A stretch of DNA of 64,000 bases from an uncultured Mucispirillum sp. (lineage in GTDB: Bacteria > Chrysiogenota > Deferribacteres > Deferribacterales > Mucispirillaceae). Position numbers and translations under genes: made by a program. This document shows, one piece after another, positions 8,222-17,764 of the stretch. The notes under the pieces are model-generated. The model had not been told where the DNA came from and searched no databases. It saw only the letters and a program-made list of their open reading frames with translations. The stretch lies in assembly GCA_944323205.1 (NCBI GenBank), contig CALURO010000002.1, positions 62,001-126,000 of the forward strand, in the 5' to 3' direction. How positions within the stretch are numbered: the stretch's first letter is position 1; the number at the start of each line of letters is the position of its first letter.

Positions 8222-8599
8222 ATGTTTCGTAAAATTGATGTAATAATTATTGTATTTTTTCTAATATTATCTATTATTCTTATTTTTAAACCTTATGGTT
8301 ATTCAGCTAAAAAATTAATGCTTGTTGTAGAAAATGAAAGTTTTTATATACCATATAAAGATGGTAAAATAAATCTTTCTGGCAATATCAGAGATGTATT
8401 TGGAAATAAACACAGCATATATAAAAATATGGAGTTTGAAATTGCAGGTGGCAGAATAAGAGCATTACATTCAGACTGTGCAAACCAGATATGTGTAAGA
8501 ACTTCATGGATAGAAAACTGCGGTGATAGTATTATATGTGCTCCAAACAGAGTAGCTGTTATTATAGACTGTAAAGAAGAGGATATTACACGAAAATGA
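8222..8599 (+). CDS. NusG domain II-containing protein
   Basis: 125 residues. One N-terminal transmembrane helix (about 7-23) is followed by an extracytoplasmic domain with the family signature DCANQICVRTSWI near residue 80 and SIICAPNRVAVII near residue 100. This small family is named for similarity to domain II of Aquifex NusG. It is commonly found beside Gx transporters and flavin or quinone-related membrane genes, and its molecular role is not established. The stop overlaps the next start by 4 bp (ATGA), arguing for translational coupling with the Gx transporter. Confidence 0.85.
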   Translation: MFRKIDVIIIVFFLILSIILIFKPYGYSAKKLMLVVENESFYIPYKDGKINLSGNIRDVFGNKHSIYKNMEFEIAGGRIRALHSDCANQICVRTSWIENCGDSIICAPNRVAVIIDCKEEDITRK

Positions 8600-9120
8600 A
8601 AATAAATATATATATATTAACAGGGCTTATGGCTTCGTGCAGTATTATTTTAGGTGTGATAGAAAATTTTATACCTACCCCAGTGCCTGCAATCCGCTTA
8701 GGTCTTTCTAATGTGCCTATACTTATTATGATATATCTTGCGGGCAGTAAATATGCTTTTCAAGTATCTTTTTTAAAAGCCTTGATAGTGCCTGTATTGT
8801 CTGCTAATATTATTTTTAAAATGTCTTTAAGTATTCCAGCTACATTTATTTCATTTGCTGCTATGGCTGTAATTTATCATTATTTTAAAAATAGGTTAAG
8901 TATTGTAACAGTTAGTGTAATAGGTGCCGTATTTCATATGGTAACCCAGCTTGTTGTTGTAAGTATTTTTTATGTAAAAGGGCTTATTTATACAAATATT
9001 GCAGGTATTTTACTGCTTTCAGCAACTATCACGGGGGTATTTATGGGTATAATTGCATATAAAATAGTTAACCATAAGCAGATTAAAGCAATGTTTGAAA
9101 GGCTTGAATTAAAATATTAA
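8596..9120 (+). CDS. Gx transporter family protein (heptaprenyl diphosphate synthase component I-like)
   Basis: 174 residues, very hydrophobic with about five transmembrane helices. The segment VPAIRLGLSNVPILIMIYL near residue 30 and the overall length match the Gx/Hpre_diP_synt_I family. These are substrate-binding S-component-like integral membrane proteins, often annotated as heptaprenyl diphosphate synthase component I although the enzymatic label is doubtful. Adjacency to the NusG-II gene is the classic arrangement for this family. The substrate is unknown. Its stop shares TTAA with the convergent gene at 9117. Confidence 0.85.
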   Translation: MKINIYILTGLMASCSIILGVIENFIPTPVPAIRLGLSNVPILIMIYLAGSKYAFQVSFLKALIVPVLSANIIFKMSLSIPATFISFAAMAVIYHYFKNRLSIVTVSVIGAVFHMVTQLVVVSIFYVKGLIYTNIAGILLLSATITGVFMGIIAYKIVNHKQIKAMFERLELKY

Positions 9121-9863
9121 AAATAAAACTGCCATTCAATACCAAGAGTAGTGTTTATATGCTGTTCGCTAAAAGTGTTCATAGTTTTAAAAGCAATGTT
9201 GCTGTATTTTTTATATCCATAGTTTAGCTTTATAATACTTCTATTATAATGCTGGTCTGTTAAATAAGAATAAGCTGCATACAAGTTTTTAAATGGGCGG
9301 ATAATTGCTTGAAACCCTGAAACACCATAATAATCTGTTCCGCTCCATATATTTAAGCCAATTAAATTTTTTGTAGTAAAGCCTAATATTGAGTTAATTA
9401 ATATGCTGTAAACTGCATCATGTATCGCTGTATCATAGTCGTTTACATCAAATATATTCATACTTTTTAATGTAAATGTAGTAATACCAGCGCTGTATTT
9501 TTCAACAGGTGTAACACTAGTATCATATTGAAATAAATTTGAATGATATGGCAGAGCATAAGAATACATTTTTTCTTTATTTAAAGATTTTGTAAATTGT
9601 GTAATATATGGATTAGAAATCAAACCAAGCAAGTCATTTTTTGCCTGATATTGATATATATTATATTGTATAATATCCTGCTTTGGCTGAATGTGCGGTA
9701 TATATGCAAGGTTAAGCTGAACTGTATTTATATTTTCACTATTACTTTCATTTTCTGCATTATTTTCTAAATTTGCTGCAAATGAAAGTGGTATACTGCA
9801 AAAGCATACAGTAAAAATACACAACAATATTATGTAAGAAAATCTTATCTTTTTCATATGCAT
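9117..9863 (-). CDS. Exported protein of unknown function, possible outer-membrane protein
   Basis: 248 residues. A signal peptide (after MHMKK: IRFSYIILLCIFTVCFCSIP, cleavage near SFAA) indicates export. The mature part is rich in aromatic residues, with alternating patterns in its last third, and ends in Phe (GIEWQFYF). A terminal aromatic is typical of outer-membrane beta-barrel proteins recognised by BamA. No family could be recognised. No good Shine-Dalgarno is visible, and ATG 9857 (MKKIRF) is an alternative start. It is monocistronic and convergent with the Gx transporter gene. Confidence 0.6.
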   Translation of the reverse strand: MHMKKIRFSYIILLCIFTVCFCSIPLSFAANLENNAENESNSENINTVQLNLAYIPHIQPKQDIIQYNIYQYQAKNDLLGLISNPYITQFTKSLNKEKMYSYALPYHSNLFQYDTSVTPVEKYSAGITTFTLKSMNIFDVNDYDTAIHDAVYSILINSILGFTTKNLIGLNIWSGTDYYGVSGFQAIIRPFKNLYAAYSYLTDQHYNRSIIKLNYGYKKYSNIAFKTMNTFSEQHINTTLGIEWQFYF

Positions 9864-9920
9864 AATATGAACAAATTTGTATAAAATATCAAGTAAAATT
9901 TTAAATATTTAAAAATATAT

Positions 9921-9968
9921 ATCTTCGTCTGGCTTATATTTGTCTATAACAGGCTCTGAATAACAGTG
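9921..9968. repeat. Decayed copy of the dispersed palindromic repeat
   Basis: ATCTTCGTCTGG... followed by GGCTCTGAATAACAGTG matches the right-hand end of the repeat family (ATTCTTCGCC...GGCTCTGAATGACAGTG) with several differences. It lies in the short gap upstream of the exported protein and downstream of the AddA-like gene. Confidence 0.45.
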
Positions 9969-9994
9969 TTGCTGCTTACTGTTACCATATTCAG

Positions 9995-12900
9995 CTATAC
10001 TTGTATTATACCTTTATTTATATGGAATATAAAACATTCTGTTTTTTTATTATAAAGTTTTTTAAGTATTTCTGCATATTTAAAAAGCTGTTTTTTATAG
10101 TCATCCAGCATTGTGTCATTTAAAGAACCAGTTTTATAATCCATAATAACTATTTTATCTTCCATTTCACTGTAAATATCTACTGAATAAAGGTTATTAT
10201 TTTCACCTATTCGGCGTTCTTTAAATACTCTTCCATTAAAAAGCTGCTGCCACTGCTTATTATTATAAACTGTAAGAAGCTGTTTTTTTACATCAGCAAA
10301 TGTTTTATCATCAAGAGCTGAGCCATATTTAGCATACATACATTTTTCTGCTGATAATATAGTTTCTTCTTTGCCGTATTCTAACATAAAAAGCCCTGTA
10401 TGCAGACATTCACCTGCAAGAGCAGATAAATAATCATGTGTAATATTTTCTTTGTTACTGTAAAATGCTTTTGTATCAATCAGTTCTTTCTGTTTATCAA
10501 TATTTACATTGATAGTAATTGTATTTTCCTGTTCTTTTTCTTTTTTTGTTTCTGCTTTTAATGTTCCAATAGATATATTTTCTGGAAAACACTGCCCTGC
10601 AATATGTGATATTTTTAGTGGCTTATCTTTTGGGATTTCCGCATTTATAAAAAGCGCTTTTTCTGCTCTTGTCATTGCAACATAAAGCATATTAACGCTG
10701 TCTTGCAGTGTAAGTATATTTTCATTTTTCATATATTCTTCTGCTTTTGTGCCTGAAATATATAGAGACGGTGTTTTAGAATATACACAGCATAGTTTAG
10801 AATCACCAAATACATCATTATCTGCAATAAAAAGTGATGAAGTCCCTGCATTAATAGTTATATTTCCTGATAACTTAGGCAGAAGCACCACATTAAACTG
10901 TAACCCTTTTGATTTATGAATTGTCATAACTGTAACAGCATTTTTTTGAGCAGCAGAAAGAGCCTGTTCGCTTGATGCTGCTTTATAAACTGTTTCTTTA
11001 AAATTAGATATATTTGTTTCATTTGCAGCTGTTTTTGATATAACATCAAGGCACATAAAATAATCAGGACTTGAATTAAATCTGCTTTGCAAGTCAAGTT
11101 TATTTGAAAGGTAAAGCAGTTTATCAAATATAGAAAGCCCTTCAATATTATTAAGCATATTTTTTATTTTAGTTTTTTCAGCTTTAAATAAGCCTTTATC
11201 CTGCATCATATTATTTTGTGCTGCTTTTGGGTTTGTGTATAAAAATTTAAAAAAAGCATATTCATCATCTGTTTCTATAAATTCTGCTAAAGCCATAATA
11301 ATATTAAAAACAGGGGAGCTTGTCAGGTTTGCAGATGTTTCTGCCTGCACAGGTATATTATTATCTTCAAGATAATCAATAATATCTTTGCCGTGCTTGT
11401 TAGATACTGTAAGTATAGCAATATCCTTATACTGAAAACCTTTATCTATGCACATTTTTATTTTATCAAGACAGTATGTTAAATAATATGCATCTTCTTC
11501 TTCTTTATTCTTCTTATCTGCATTATGGGTTATTTCCACATAACCATCGCCGTTTGCTTTATATGCTTTTTGGTTAATATTAAAAATTGCAAAGTTTTCC
11601 CCATATTGTTTATATATATAGTTTGATATTTTATTTACTGTATCTACAATATTTTTGCCGCTTCTATAATTTATATCAAGAGTTTTAGATGAAAGTTTAT
11701 CTTTATATTTTTTTAAAAGCAGTCTGAAAAGAGAAGAGCTGCCTCCGCGAAAACGGTAAATATTTTGTTTTGGGTCACCAACATAGAAAAAACTGCCAAC
11801 TTTATCATACTGACCTAATCCTGCCATTGCTTCTTCAGCTAATGGTTTTAATGTAAGCCACTGGGAAATAGATGTATCTTGAAATTCATCTATTAATAAA
11901 TGATTTATTCTGCCATCAAGTCTGAAATACAGGTAATTTTTATCTATTTTAGAGTTATCTGCTGCAAGCATATAATATACAGCGTTGCTTATATCACTAT
12001 ATGTAAGCATATTTTTTTCTTTCTTTAAAATATCCATTTTTTCATTAAGAGATTTACCAAGTTTTAAAGAAAGGCTTGTAATAATATCGCCGTATAACAG
12101 CCAGTATTCCTGCAGCTTATCATATATATTATCACGAAGAGTATACTGTTTCTGGTTGAAGTCATATTTTTTAAAATTTGGTGCTTCATCTAACTTAACT
12201 GCAAAAAAAGGTATGTTTGATATATCTTGAATATTTTTATAATCAAGTTTTGCAACAGCTTTTGCTGCATTTACATTAAGATTATCATCTTTAAATGTTT
12301 CTTTAAATTTTTGGCATAATTCTGGTATTTCTTTTTGCAGAATTACGGCTTTTTCAAGCATATTTATTATATTATCAAGCTTTGGAGCATTATTTACTGC
12401 ATTTTCAAGTTTAAGTATATTATCTACTGTATATTCTGCATATTTTTGCAGTGTAGAAATAAGAGAAACTGTTTGTATATCAAGGACTGGATAAATATTA
12501 TCAAGTATCTGTTTCCATTTGCTGTCTTTAAGCACTTCTGAAATAAGCTGATAAAAAGCAGTTTTTTTAATCTGTGCAGTTTCTTCATCACTTTGTACAT
12601 CAAAATCCGGACGGAAACCTGCTTCAAAAGGAAATATTCTTAAAATAGTATTATTAAAAGCATCTATTGTTTTTATATTTAATTCAGAAAAATGACTAAA
12701 AAGAGTATCTCTTGCCACTGCTGCTTTTTCCTTTATAAAGTTATCATTAAAAGGCTCTTTTAACTTTTCTGCATATTTTTGCATAAGCGGTGTAATAAAT
12801 TCATACTCACTTTTATCAGCAGTTTCTTCTGCAAACGAGTTTATAAATTTAATAATACGCTCTTTCATTTCTGCAGTAGCTTTTTTTGTAAAAGTAAGGC

Positions 12901-13030
12901 ACAAAATATCTCGTGGAGCAGTGCCTGTTAAAAGCATACCTGCTACACGCATAGCAAGCTGAAAAGTTTTACCTGTGCCTGCAGACGCTTCTAAGGCAAG
13001 GTTATCATATTGATTAAGCGAAGAAGCCAT
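9995..13030 (-). CDS. addA: AddA-type UvrD-family helicase/exonuclease subunit
   Basis: 1011 residues from ATG 13030, preceded by GGGAGGG (13034-13040); a longer frame to 13114 lies wholly inside the upstream gene and is not used. It is an SF1A helicase: Walker A ASAGTGKT (15-22), motif Ia CLTFTKKATAEMKERI, motif II LLIDEFQDT, motif III VGDPKQNIYRFRGG, motif V VMTIHKSKGLQF, motif VI YVAMTRAEKAL. A RecB/AddA-type nuclease domain closes the protein with IMDYKTG (about 962-968). With the adjacent subunit it would form the AddAB complex that resects double-strand breaks for RecA loading. Start and upstream stop overlap by 17 bp, indicating coupling. Confidence 0.9.
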   Translation of the reverse strand: MASSLNQYDNLALEASAGTGKTFQLAMRVAGMLLTGTAPRDILCLTFTKKATAEMKERIIKFINSFAEETADKSEYEFITPLMQKYAEKLKEPFNDNFIKEKAAVARDTLFSHFSELNIKTIDAFNNTILRIFPFEAGFRPDFDVQSDEETAQIKKTAFYQLISEVLKDSKWKQILDNIYPVLDIQTVSLISTLQKYAEYTVDNILKLENAVNNAPKLDNIINMLEKAVILQKEIPELCQKFKETFKDDNLNVNAAKAVAKLDYKNIQDISNIPFFAVKLDEAPNFKKYDFNQKQYTLRDNIYDKLQEYWLLYGDIITSLSLKLGKSLNEKMDILKKEKNMLTYSDISNAVYYMLAADNSKIDKNYLYFRLDGRINHLLIDEFQDTSISQWLTLKPLAEEAMAGLGQYDKVGSFFYVGDPKQNIYRFRGGSSSLFRLLLKKYKDKLSSKTLDINYRSGKNIVDTVNKISNYIYKQYGENFAIFNINQKAYKANGDGYVEITHNADKKNKEEEDAYYLTYCLDKIKMCIDKGFQYKDIAILTVSNKHGKDIIDYLEDNNIPVQAETSANLTSSPVFNIIMALAEFIETDDEYAFFKFLYTNPKAAQNNMMQDKGLFKAEKTKIKNMLNNIEGLSIFDKLLYLSNKLDLQSRFNSSPDYFMCLDVISKTAANETNISNFKETVYKAASSEQALSAAQKNAVTVMTIHKSKGLQFNVVLLPKLSGNITINAGTSSLFIADNDVFGDSKLCCVYSKTPSLYISGTKAEEYMKNENILTLQDSVNMLYVAMTRAEKALFINAEIPKDKPLKISHIAGQCFPENISIGTLKAETKKEKEQENTITINVNIDKQKELIDTKAFYSNKENITHDYLSALAGECLHTGLFMLEYGKEETILSAEKCMYAKYGSALDDKTFADVKKQLLTVYNNKQWQQLFNGRVFKERRIGENNNLYSVDIYSEMEDKIVIMDYKTGSLNDTMLDDYKKQLFKYAEILKKLYNKKTECFIFHINKGIIQV

Positions 13031-15635
13031 TTTCCCTCCCACATACTGACTTATAAGGGCAGTAATCACAGTGTTTATATTCTTTTGTCTGCTCAAAAGG
13101 TTTTGTTTTATCAACTATATCTTTTAATATACCAGCTAAATAGTCTTTAAAATCATCATAAAAACTTATGTCAAAACCATGCTTGTATTCAAATTTTTCT
13201 TTTATGCTTAAATAAAATAAATCAGCAGGCAGTTTTTTCGTTTCATAATCCAGCAAAAGAGCATATACTGGAAGCTGAATATCATCTATTTTTTCAAAAT
13301 TATTATTTAATACTGGCTTTATTTTATCATCATTTTTATATTTATAGTCTGTAACTATAATATCATTTTTATATTTCTCTACTTTGTCTATAATACCATT
13401 AATATAAAAGTTATTAAATTTAACCTGCACTCTGTATTCTCTATCTACTTCTTCATATCCGTTTTTTATATGGTTTTGTTCAGCAGATACAATTTTTGGT
13501 ATGTTATTTTGTATGATAGATGCAATAAACTGCTCCACAATATTATATGTATAAGCATCATACTTTGTCATTTGATTATTAAATTCATCTTGAAATGCCT
13601 GTAAATATGATTTATCAGTAACAGATATTTTTTTATCAAAGAGAGTTTTAAAAACATTATGCAGTGCTGTTCCAAATATTCTATTATCAAGGCTTTCTGC
13701 AGGCTCAGTTTTTTCATTAATTTGTAGTATATATTGCAGATAAAATCTTAATGAGCATGAGTTATATATATTTAAATTAGATGCAGAATAAGTAAAATTT
13801 TGCAGGTATTTTATTATTTTATCAGTTTTTTCTATACTAATTTCTGTATCTTTTGGGTAGTAATGTTTATCTTCCTGTATTAAAGATATAGTATGGGGCG
13901 TATATTTTAAAGCAGTTAAATGGTTTTTAATGGCAAGCTCTTCTATAAAACTGCTTCTTCTTGCACCAGAATTATTTTCACAATACGAGATAATAACTGC
14001 CTGTGCTGTACTCATAAGCTGATAAAGGTAGTTTTTCATTAAATTTTCCCTGTCAATAAATGTAGGCAGTTTTAACTCTCTTCTGATTTCTGTATTAATA
14101 AATAAATCTTTTGCATTTTTTGGCGGGAAAAGCTCTTCCGTCATATATGGTATAAAAAGAACATCATAATCTACATTCCTGCTTTCAAGTATGCCTGTTA
14201 CAGCTATTTCTTTTTTAGGCAAATCTATGGACTGCTTATTTATTTCATTCATTATAATATATGCTGTTTCTTCAAACAAAAGTATATCATCTATATTTTT
14301 ATATACTACTGCCAGCTTATCAAGCAAAAGCAGTGTTTCTGTAATCATATCTTCTTCAAGCAGAAATAAAGGCTTAATATTATTAAGCAGATTTTTATAT
14401 GCATTAATACTTTCTGATACTGTAATATTTTCCTTAGTGGCTAAAAAAGATGCTAGATATTCATTTATGATTTTTTCATTTAAAAACTTATTTTTTTGCA
14501 GGTAAAGTTTATTATCTTTAAGCATGTTATATAAATTTTCTATTAATTGCTGCACTTCATCGTTTTTTTGCAGCATATCGTTTGATAGTATATTAATAAG
14601 CTCTTTTATTTCAATCATTTCGCTTTTACAAGATGAATATAGCTCTATAAGACTGTTTATAAAACTAATAAAGCTGCATGATGAAATATCTCTTCCTGCT
14701 GATACATCAAAAATATTATAATAGTCCAGCTTTATAAAATATGTTTTGCAGCTTGTATCTGGCATAATTACAGCCATTCTGTTAAATGGAATATTATTTT
14801 TCTTGTTTAACTCATATGCTTTTTTTGTAATAAGCTCTATTTGAGAAATATCTGACGCACAAGAAAATATCTGCATATTATTATTTGAAAAAACAGGCAG
14901 AGTTTTATCCTGCAGCGATTTCGTTTCAAAAAATGATTCATATTCTTTATGCTGGCTTTGTTTCTGCCCTGCATAGTTAAATACAATGATTACATTTTTA
15001 TCTTTGCTTATTTTTTTTAGCACCGTAAGCTCATATTTTGTAAGAAATCCACTTATTAAAAAGATATAGTTGTCATATTTATCTATAAAAATATTATTTA
15101 AGTTTATATCTTTATATGTTTCATATTTATCTATCCAGCCATCATTATGTATTATATCTATATATATATTCCATAAGTGGTTTAATATATTTATCTGCCT
15201 TTCATAGTCAGAATATTTGCCTGCTTTTACAAGGCTTTCAATATCCACCATTTCAGCAAAAAGCTCTCTGAAAAAAGAAAATATATTCTTTGAATTTTGA
15301 GCAAAAGGAATAAAACTTGATAGAAACTCTTTATTATCGCTTTTAAATACTGCTGTTATTTCTTCACTTGTCAGCTTATTTACTGCTTTTTTTAAATAAA
15401 ATGGTCTTAGTTCTGCTGGCATAATTTTTTTATCAGTATCTATTAATATTTCAAAAAAGTTTGATACTGCATAAGGCTCTATATATTTAAAATCACAGTT
15501 TGCCATATACCTAAGGTTTCTTTCTGTAGGAAGCACAAGGCATGTTGTATAATCTTTTTTATCATATTTTAAAGCAAGATTATAAATAAAAGAGTAGGGA
15601 GTAGTATTTTCTGGAATATTAAGGCAGCTTATCAT
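13014..15635 (-). CDS. addB: AddB-type PD-(D/E)XK nuclease subunit with Fe-S cysteine cluster
   Basis: 873 residues. The N-terminal half is an inactivated helicase-like region: the Walker A position reads VLPTERNLRYMA, with no GKT. The C-terminal nuclease domain shows NGIIDK and VTDYKYK (D-x-K catalytic motif, about residues 745-765). A Cys in YNSCSLRF (about 635) and the later CDYCPYKSVC (CX2CX5C, about 858-867) match the four-cysteine iron-sulphur staple of AddB. The partner AddA-like gene follows with a 17-bp overlap. Together they form the two-nuclease, one-motor AddAB machine. It may belong to the RexB or proteobacterial AddB branch rather than the Bacillus type. Confidence 0.85.
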   Translation of the reverse strand: MISCLNIPENTTPYSFIYNLALKYDKKDYTTCLVLPTERNLRYMANCDFKYIEPYAVSNFFEILIDTDKKIMPAELRPFYLKKAVNKLTSEEITAVFKSDNKEFLSSFIPFAQNSKNIFSFFRELFAEMVDIESLVKAGKYSDYERQINILNHLWNIYIDIIHNDGWIDKYETYKDINLNNIFIDKYDNYIFLISGFLTKYELTVLKKISKDKNVIIVFNYAGQKQSQHKEYESFFETKSLQDKTLPVFSNNNMQIFSCASDISQIELITKKAYELNKKNNIPFNRMAVIMPDTSCKTYFIKLDYYNIFDVSAGRDISSCSFISFINSLIELYSSCKSEMIEIKELINILSNDMLQKNDEVQQLIENLYNMLKDNKLYLQKNKFLNEKIINEYLASFLATKENITVSESINAYKNLLNNIKPLFLLEEDMITETLLLLDKLAVVYKNIDDILLFEETAYIIMNEINKQSIDLPKKEIAVTGILESRNVDYDVLFIPYMTEELFPPKNAKDLFINTEIRRELKLPTFIDRENLMKNYLYQLMSTAQAVIISYCENNSGARRSSFIEELAIKNHLTALKYTPHTISLIQEDKHYYPKDTEISIEKTDKIIKYLQNFTYSASNLNIYNSCSLRFYLQYILQINEKTEPAESLDNRIFGTALHNVFKTLFDKKISVTDKSYLQAFQDEFNNQMTKYDAYTYNIVEQFIASIIQNNIPKIVSAEQNHIKNGYEEVDREYRVQVKFNNFYINGIIDKVEKYKNDIIVTDYKYKNDDKIKPVLNNNFEKIDDIQLPVYALLLDYETKKLPADLFYLSIKEKFEYKHGFDISFYDDFKDYLAGILKDIVDKTKPFEQTKEYKHCDYCPYKSVCGRENGFFA

Positions 15636-15660
15636 AGTTTATCCTTTATATAAATGTATT

Positions 15661-15754
15661 CACTGCCGTATTATAAAAATATTTATGGCAGTGGTATAAA
15701 TAACGCAATATATTATATGATATGAAATATATACGACAATAGGTGTCGCATATA
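15661..15754 (-). terminator. Two hairpins between the oligopeptidase and addB-like genes
   Basis: CACTGCCGTA / TATGGCAGTG (15661-15670 with 15684-15693, one wobble) and TATATACGACA / TGTCGCATATA (15728-15738 with 15744-15754, one wobble, 5-nt loop). They lie just after the oligopeptidase stop on the minus strand and before the nuclease gene start. No long T-run follows, so a terminator role is only probable. Confidence 0.4.
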
Positions 15755-15808
15755 TTCAGAATTTAATAATTTTATATTACTTAAAATATAAAAAGATACA
15801 GAAAAAAG

Positions 15809-17755
15809 CTATTGCATACCCATAAGCTGTAAAAGTTTTTCGTCTTTAGGTTTTCTTCCCATAAAGTTAATAAAAAGCTGCTGCATAGAGCATGAACCGC
15901 CTTTTTCTAATATATTTTCCTTAAAACTTTCAGCAATTTTTTCATCAAATACACCTTTTTCACTGAATGCAATATATGCGTCAGCAGAAAGCATTTCCGC
16001 CCATTTATAGCTGTAATAGCCAGCAGAATATCCACCGCCAAAAATATGACCAAAGCCGTTTTCAAATATTACATAATCAGGGGGTATAATAACTGCAGTT
16101 TCTTTCCTTGTTTCAAGCATAATATTATGCACCTGATTATATGTATAAGCATTATCGTATATAGATAAGTCAAATATACCAAACTCAAGCTGGCGGACTA
16201 AAAACATACCAGACTGAAAGTTTTTATTATCTATTAATTTTTTTATTAATTCATCAGGTATTATTTCACCAGTTTGATAATGACGGGCAAATAATTTTAA
16301 TACTTTTTCTTCATAAGCAAAGTTTTCTAAAAACTGTGATGGAAACTCCACAGCATCCCATTCTACTCCATTAATACCAGACACATCACATTCTTTACAT
16401 TTTGAGAAAAGGTGATGGATAGCATGTCCTGCTTCGTGAAAAAGAGTATGCACATCATCATGGCGTAAAAGGGAAGGCTGCCCATCTTTTGACGGTGGAA
16501 AGTTTGCTACAATAAAAGCATCTGGCAGGTGAGTATTATTTTTATCATCAACCCTTGCAGTATGCCAGTTATTCATCCATGCACCGCCTCTTTTTTCCGG
16601 TCTTGCTTCTAAATCTAAATAAAGCCTTGCAAATGGAGTATTATTTTTATCTAACAGGTTAAAGCATTTTGCTGTTTCATGCCAGAGTTTTATATTTTTT
16701 ACTTCCTGAAAGTTAATATTAAAAAGTTTCTGCAGGAAAAGGAAAAGCCCTTGAATAACATTTTCTTTTTCAAAATACGGTCTGAAAAGCTCACTGTCAA
16801 AGCCAAGCACTTCTTTTTTAAGCAGGTTTGAAAAATAAGCAGTATCGTAGCTTTCTATTTTATCTATTCCTTTTGTTTTTGCAAAATTTGATAATTCTTT
16901 TAATTCCTTTTCTGCATAAGGTCTGCCTTTTTTGCTTAGCTTTCTTAAAAAGGCAAGGGCATCATCAGCACTAGGGCAGCTCATAGTTTCATTACGCATT
17001 TCCCTATAATTTTTATAACCTAAAATATTAGCTTTTTCATGTTTCAGCTTTAATATTTCTTCTATTACAGGGCTGTTATTTTCTGCCCTTGTCATATATG
17101 CTTTATATACTTCTTCTCGTAACTGCCTGTCTTTGCAGTATGTCATAAATGCAATATAAGATGGTGCCTGTAAAGTAAACCTGTAACCCTGCTGAACTTT
17201 TGCTGCCATTTTATCACTTTCAGGCATATCTTTGATATGGGTATTATCTTTTAGTATAATTTCAAAAGCATTAGTTGCATCAAGCAGGTTTTTATTAAAA
17301 ATATCAGAAAGCTCTGAAAGTCTTGTGTTTATTTCTATTAATCTTTTCTTTTTATCGTCTTCTAAGTGAACACCACCTAATTTAAAGGCTTCAAGGCTGT
17401 CTTTTATAACTTTTTTCTGCTCATTTGTTAAATCCTGCTGAGAGCTTATTTCTTTTACTGCTTCATATATTGCTTTATTCTGACTAAGCTCTGAAGAGTA
17501 AATGCTTAATGGCTCTAAGCATATAGAAAAGGCTTCCCTTGTTTCTGGGCTGTCACATACTGAATTTAAATGTGCCACTGGTGTAAAATAATCATTAAGA
17601 CGGCATTCAAGCTCCATAAGTGGACGCATAAAGTTAATGTAAGTTTTTGTTTTTATTTTTAAAAGTTTTTCAATTTCTTCCTTATTGCTTTTAATGATTT
17701 CTGTAACATTTTCAAGTGAATTTTTTGTACAGTCTAATGGAAAATCTATAAACAT
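15809..17755 (-). CDS. M3 family oligopeptidase (OpdA/PrlC-like)
   Basis: 648 residues. The zinc motif FHEAGHAIHH (HExxH, about 438-447) sits in the characteristic HTLFHEAGH context. The third-ligand region EWDAVEFPSQFLENF follows about 25 residues later, and the C-terminal IFGGGYSAGYYSYKWAEML is the M3A substrate-binding signature. The enzyme degrades short peptides in the cytoplasm, including cleaved signal peptides in E. coli. The start has AGGAG 5 bp upstream. It lies 9 bp downstream of a lipoprotein gene, so the two probably share a transcript. Confidence 0.93.
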   Translation of the reverse strand: MFIDFPLDCTKNSLENVTEIIKSNKEEIEKLLKIKTKTYINFMRPLMELECRLNDYFTPVAHLNSVCDSPETREAFSICLEPLSIYSSELSQNKAIYEAVKEISSQQDLTNEQKKVIKDSLEAFKLGGVHLEDDKKKRLIEINTRLSELSDIFNKNLLDATNAFEIILKDNTHIKDMPESDKMAAKVQQGYRFTLQAPSYIAFMTYCKDRQLREEVYKAYMTRAENNSPVIEEILKLKHEKANILGYKNYREMRNETMSCPSADDALAFLRKLSKKGRPYAEKELKELSNFAKTKGIDKIESYDTAYFSNLLKKEVLGFDSELFRPYFEKENVIQGLFLFLQKLFNINFQEVKNIKLWHETAKCFNLLDKNNTPFARLYLDLEARPEKRGGAWMNNWHTARVDDKNNTHLPDAFIVANFPPSKDGQPSLLRHDDVHTLFHEAGHAIHHLFSKCKECDVSGINGVEWDAVEFPSQFLENFAYEEKVLKLFARHYQTGEIIPDELIKKLIDNKNFQSGMFLVRQLEFGIFDLSIYDNAYTYNQVHNIMLETRKETAVIIPPDYVIFENGFGHIFGGGYSAGYYSYKWAEMLSADAYIAFSEKGVFDEKIAESFKENILEKGGSCSMQQLFINFMGRKPKDEKLLQLMGMQ

Positions 17756-17764
17756 ATTTTTCTC

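Noticed and set aside
13031..13114. Upstream extension of the addA-like frame
   Set aside because: It lies entirely inside the coding part of the AddB-like gene; ATG 13030 has a strong GGGAGGG and leads straight into the conserved helicase N-terminus.
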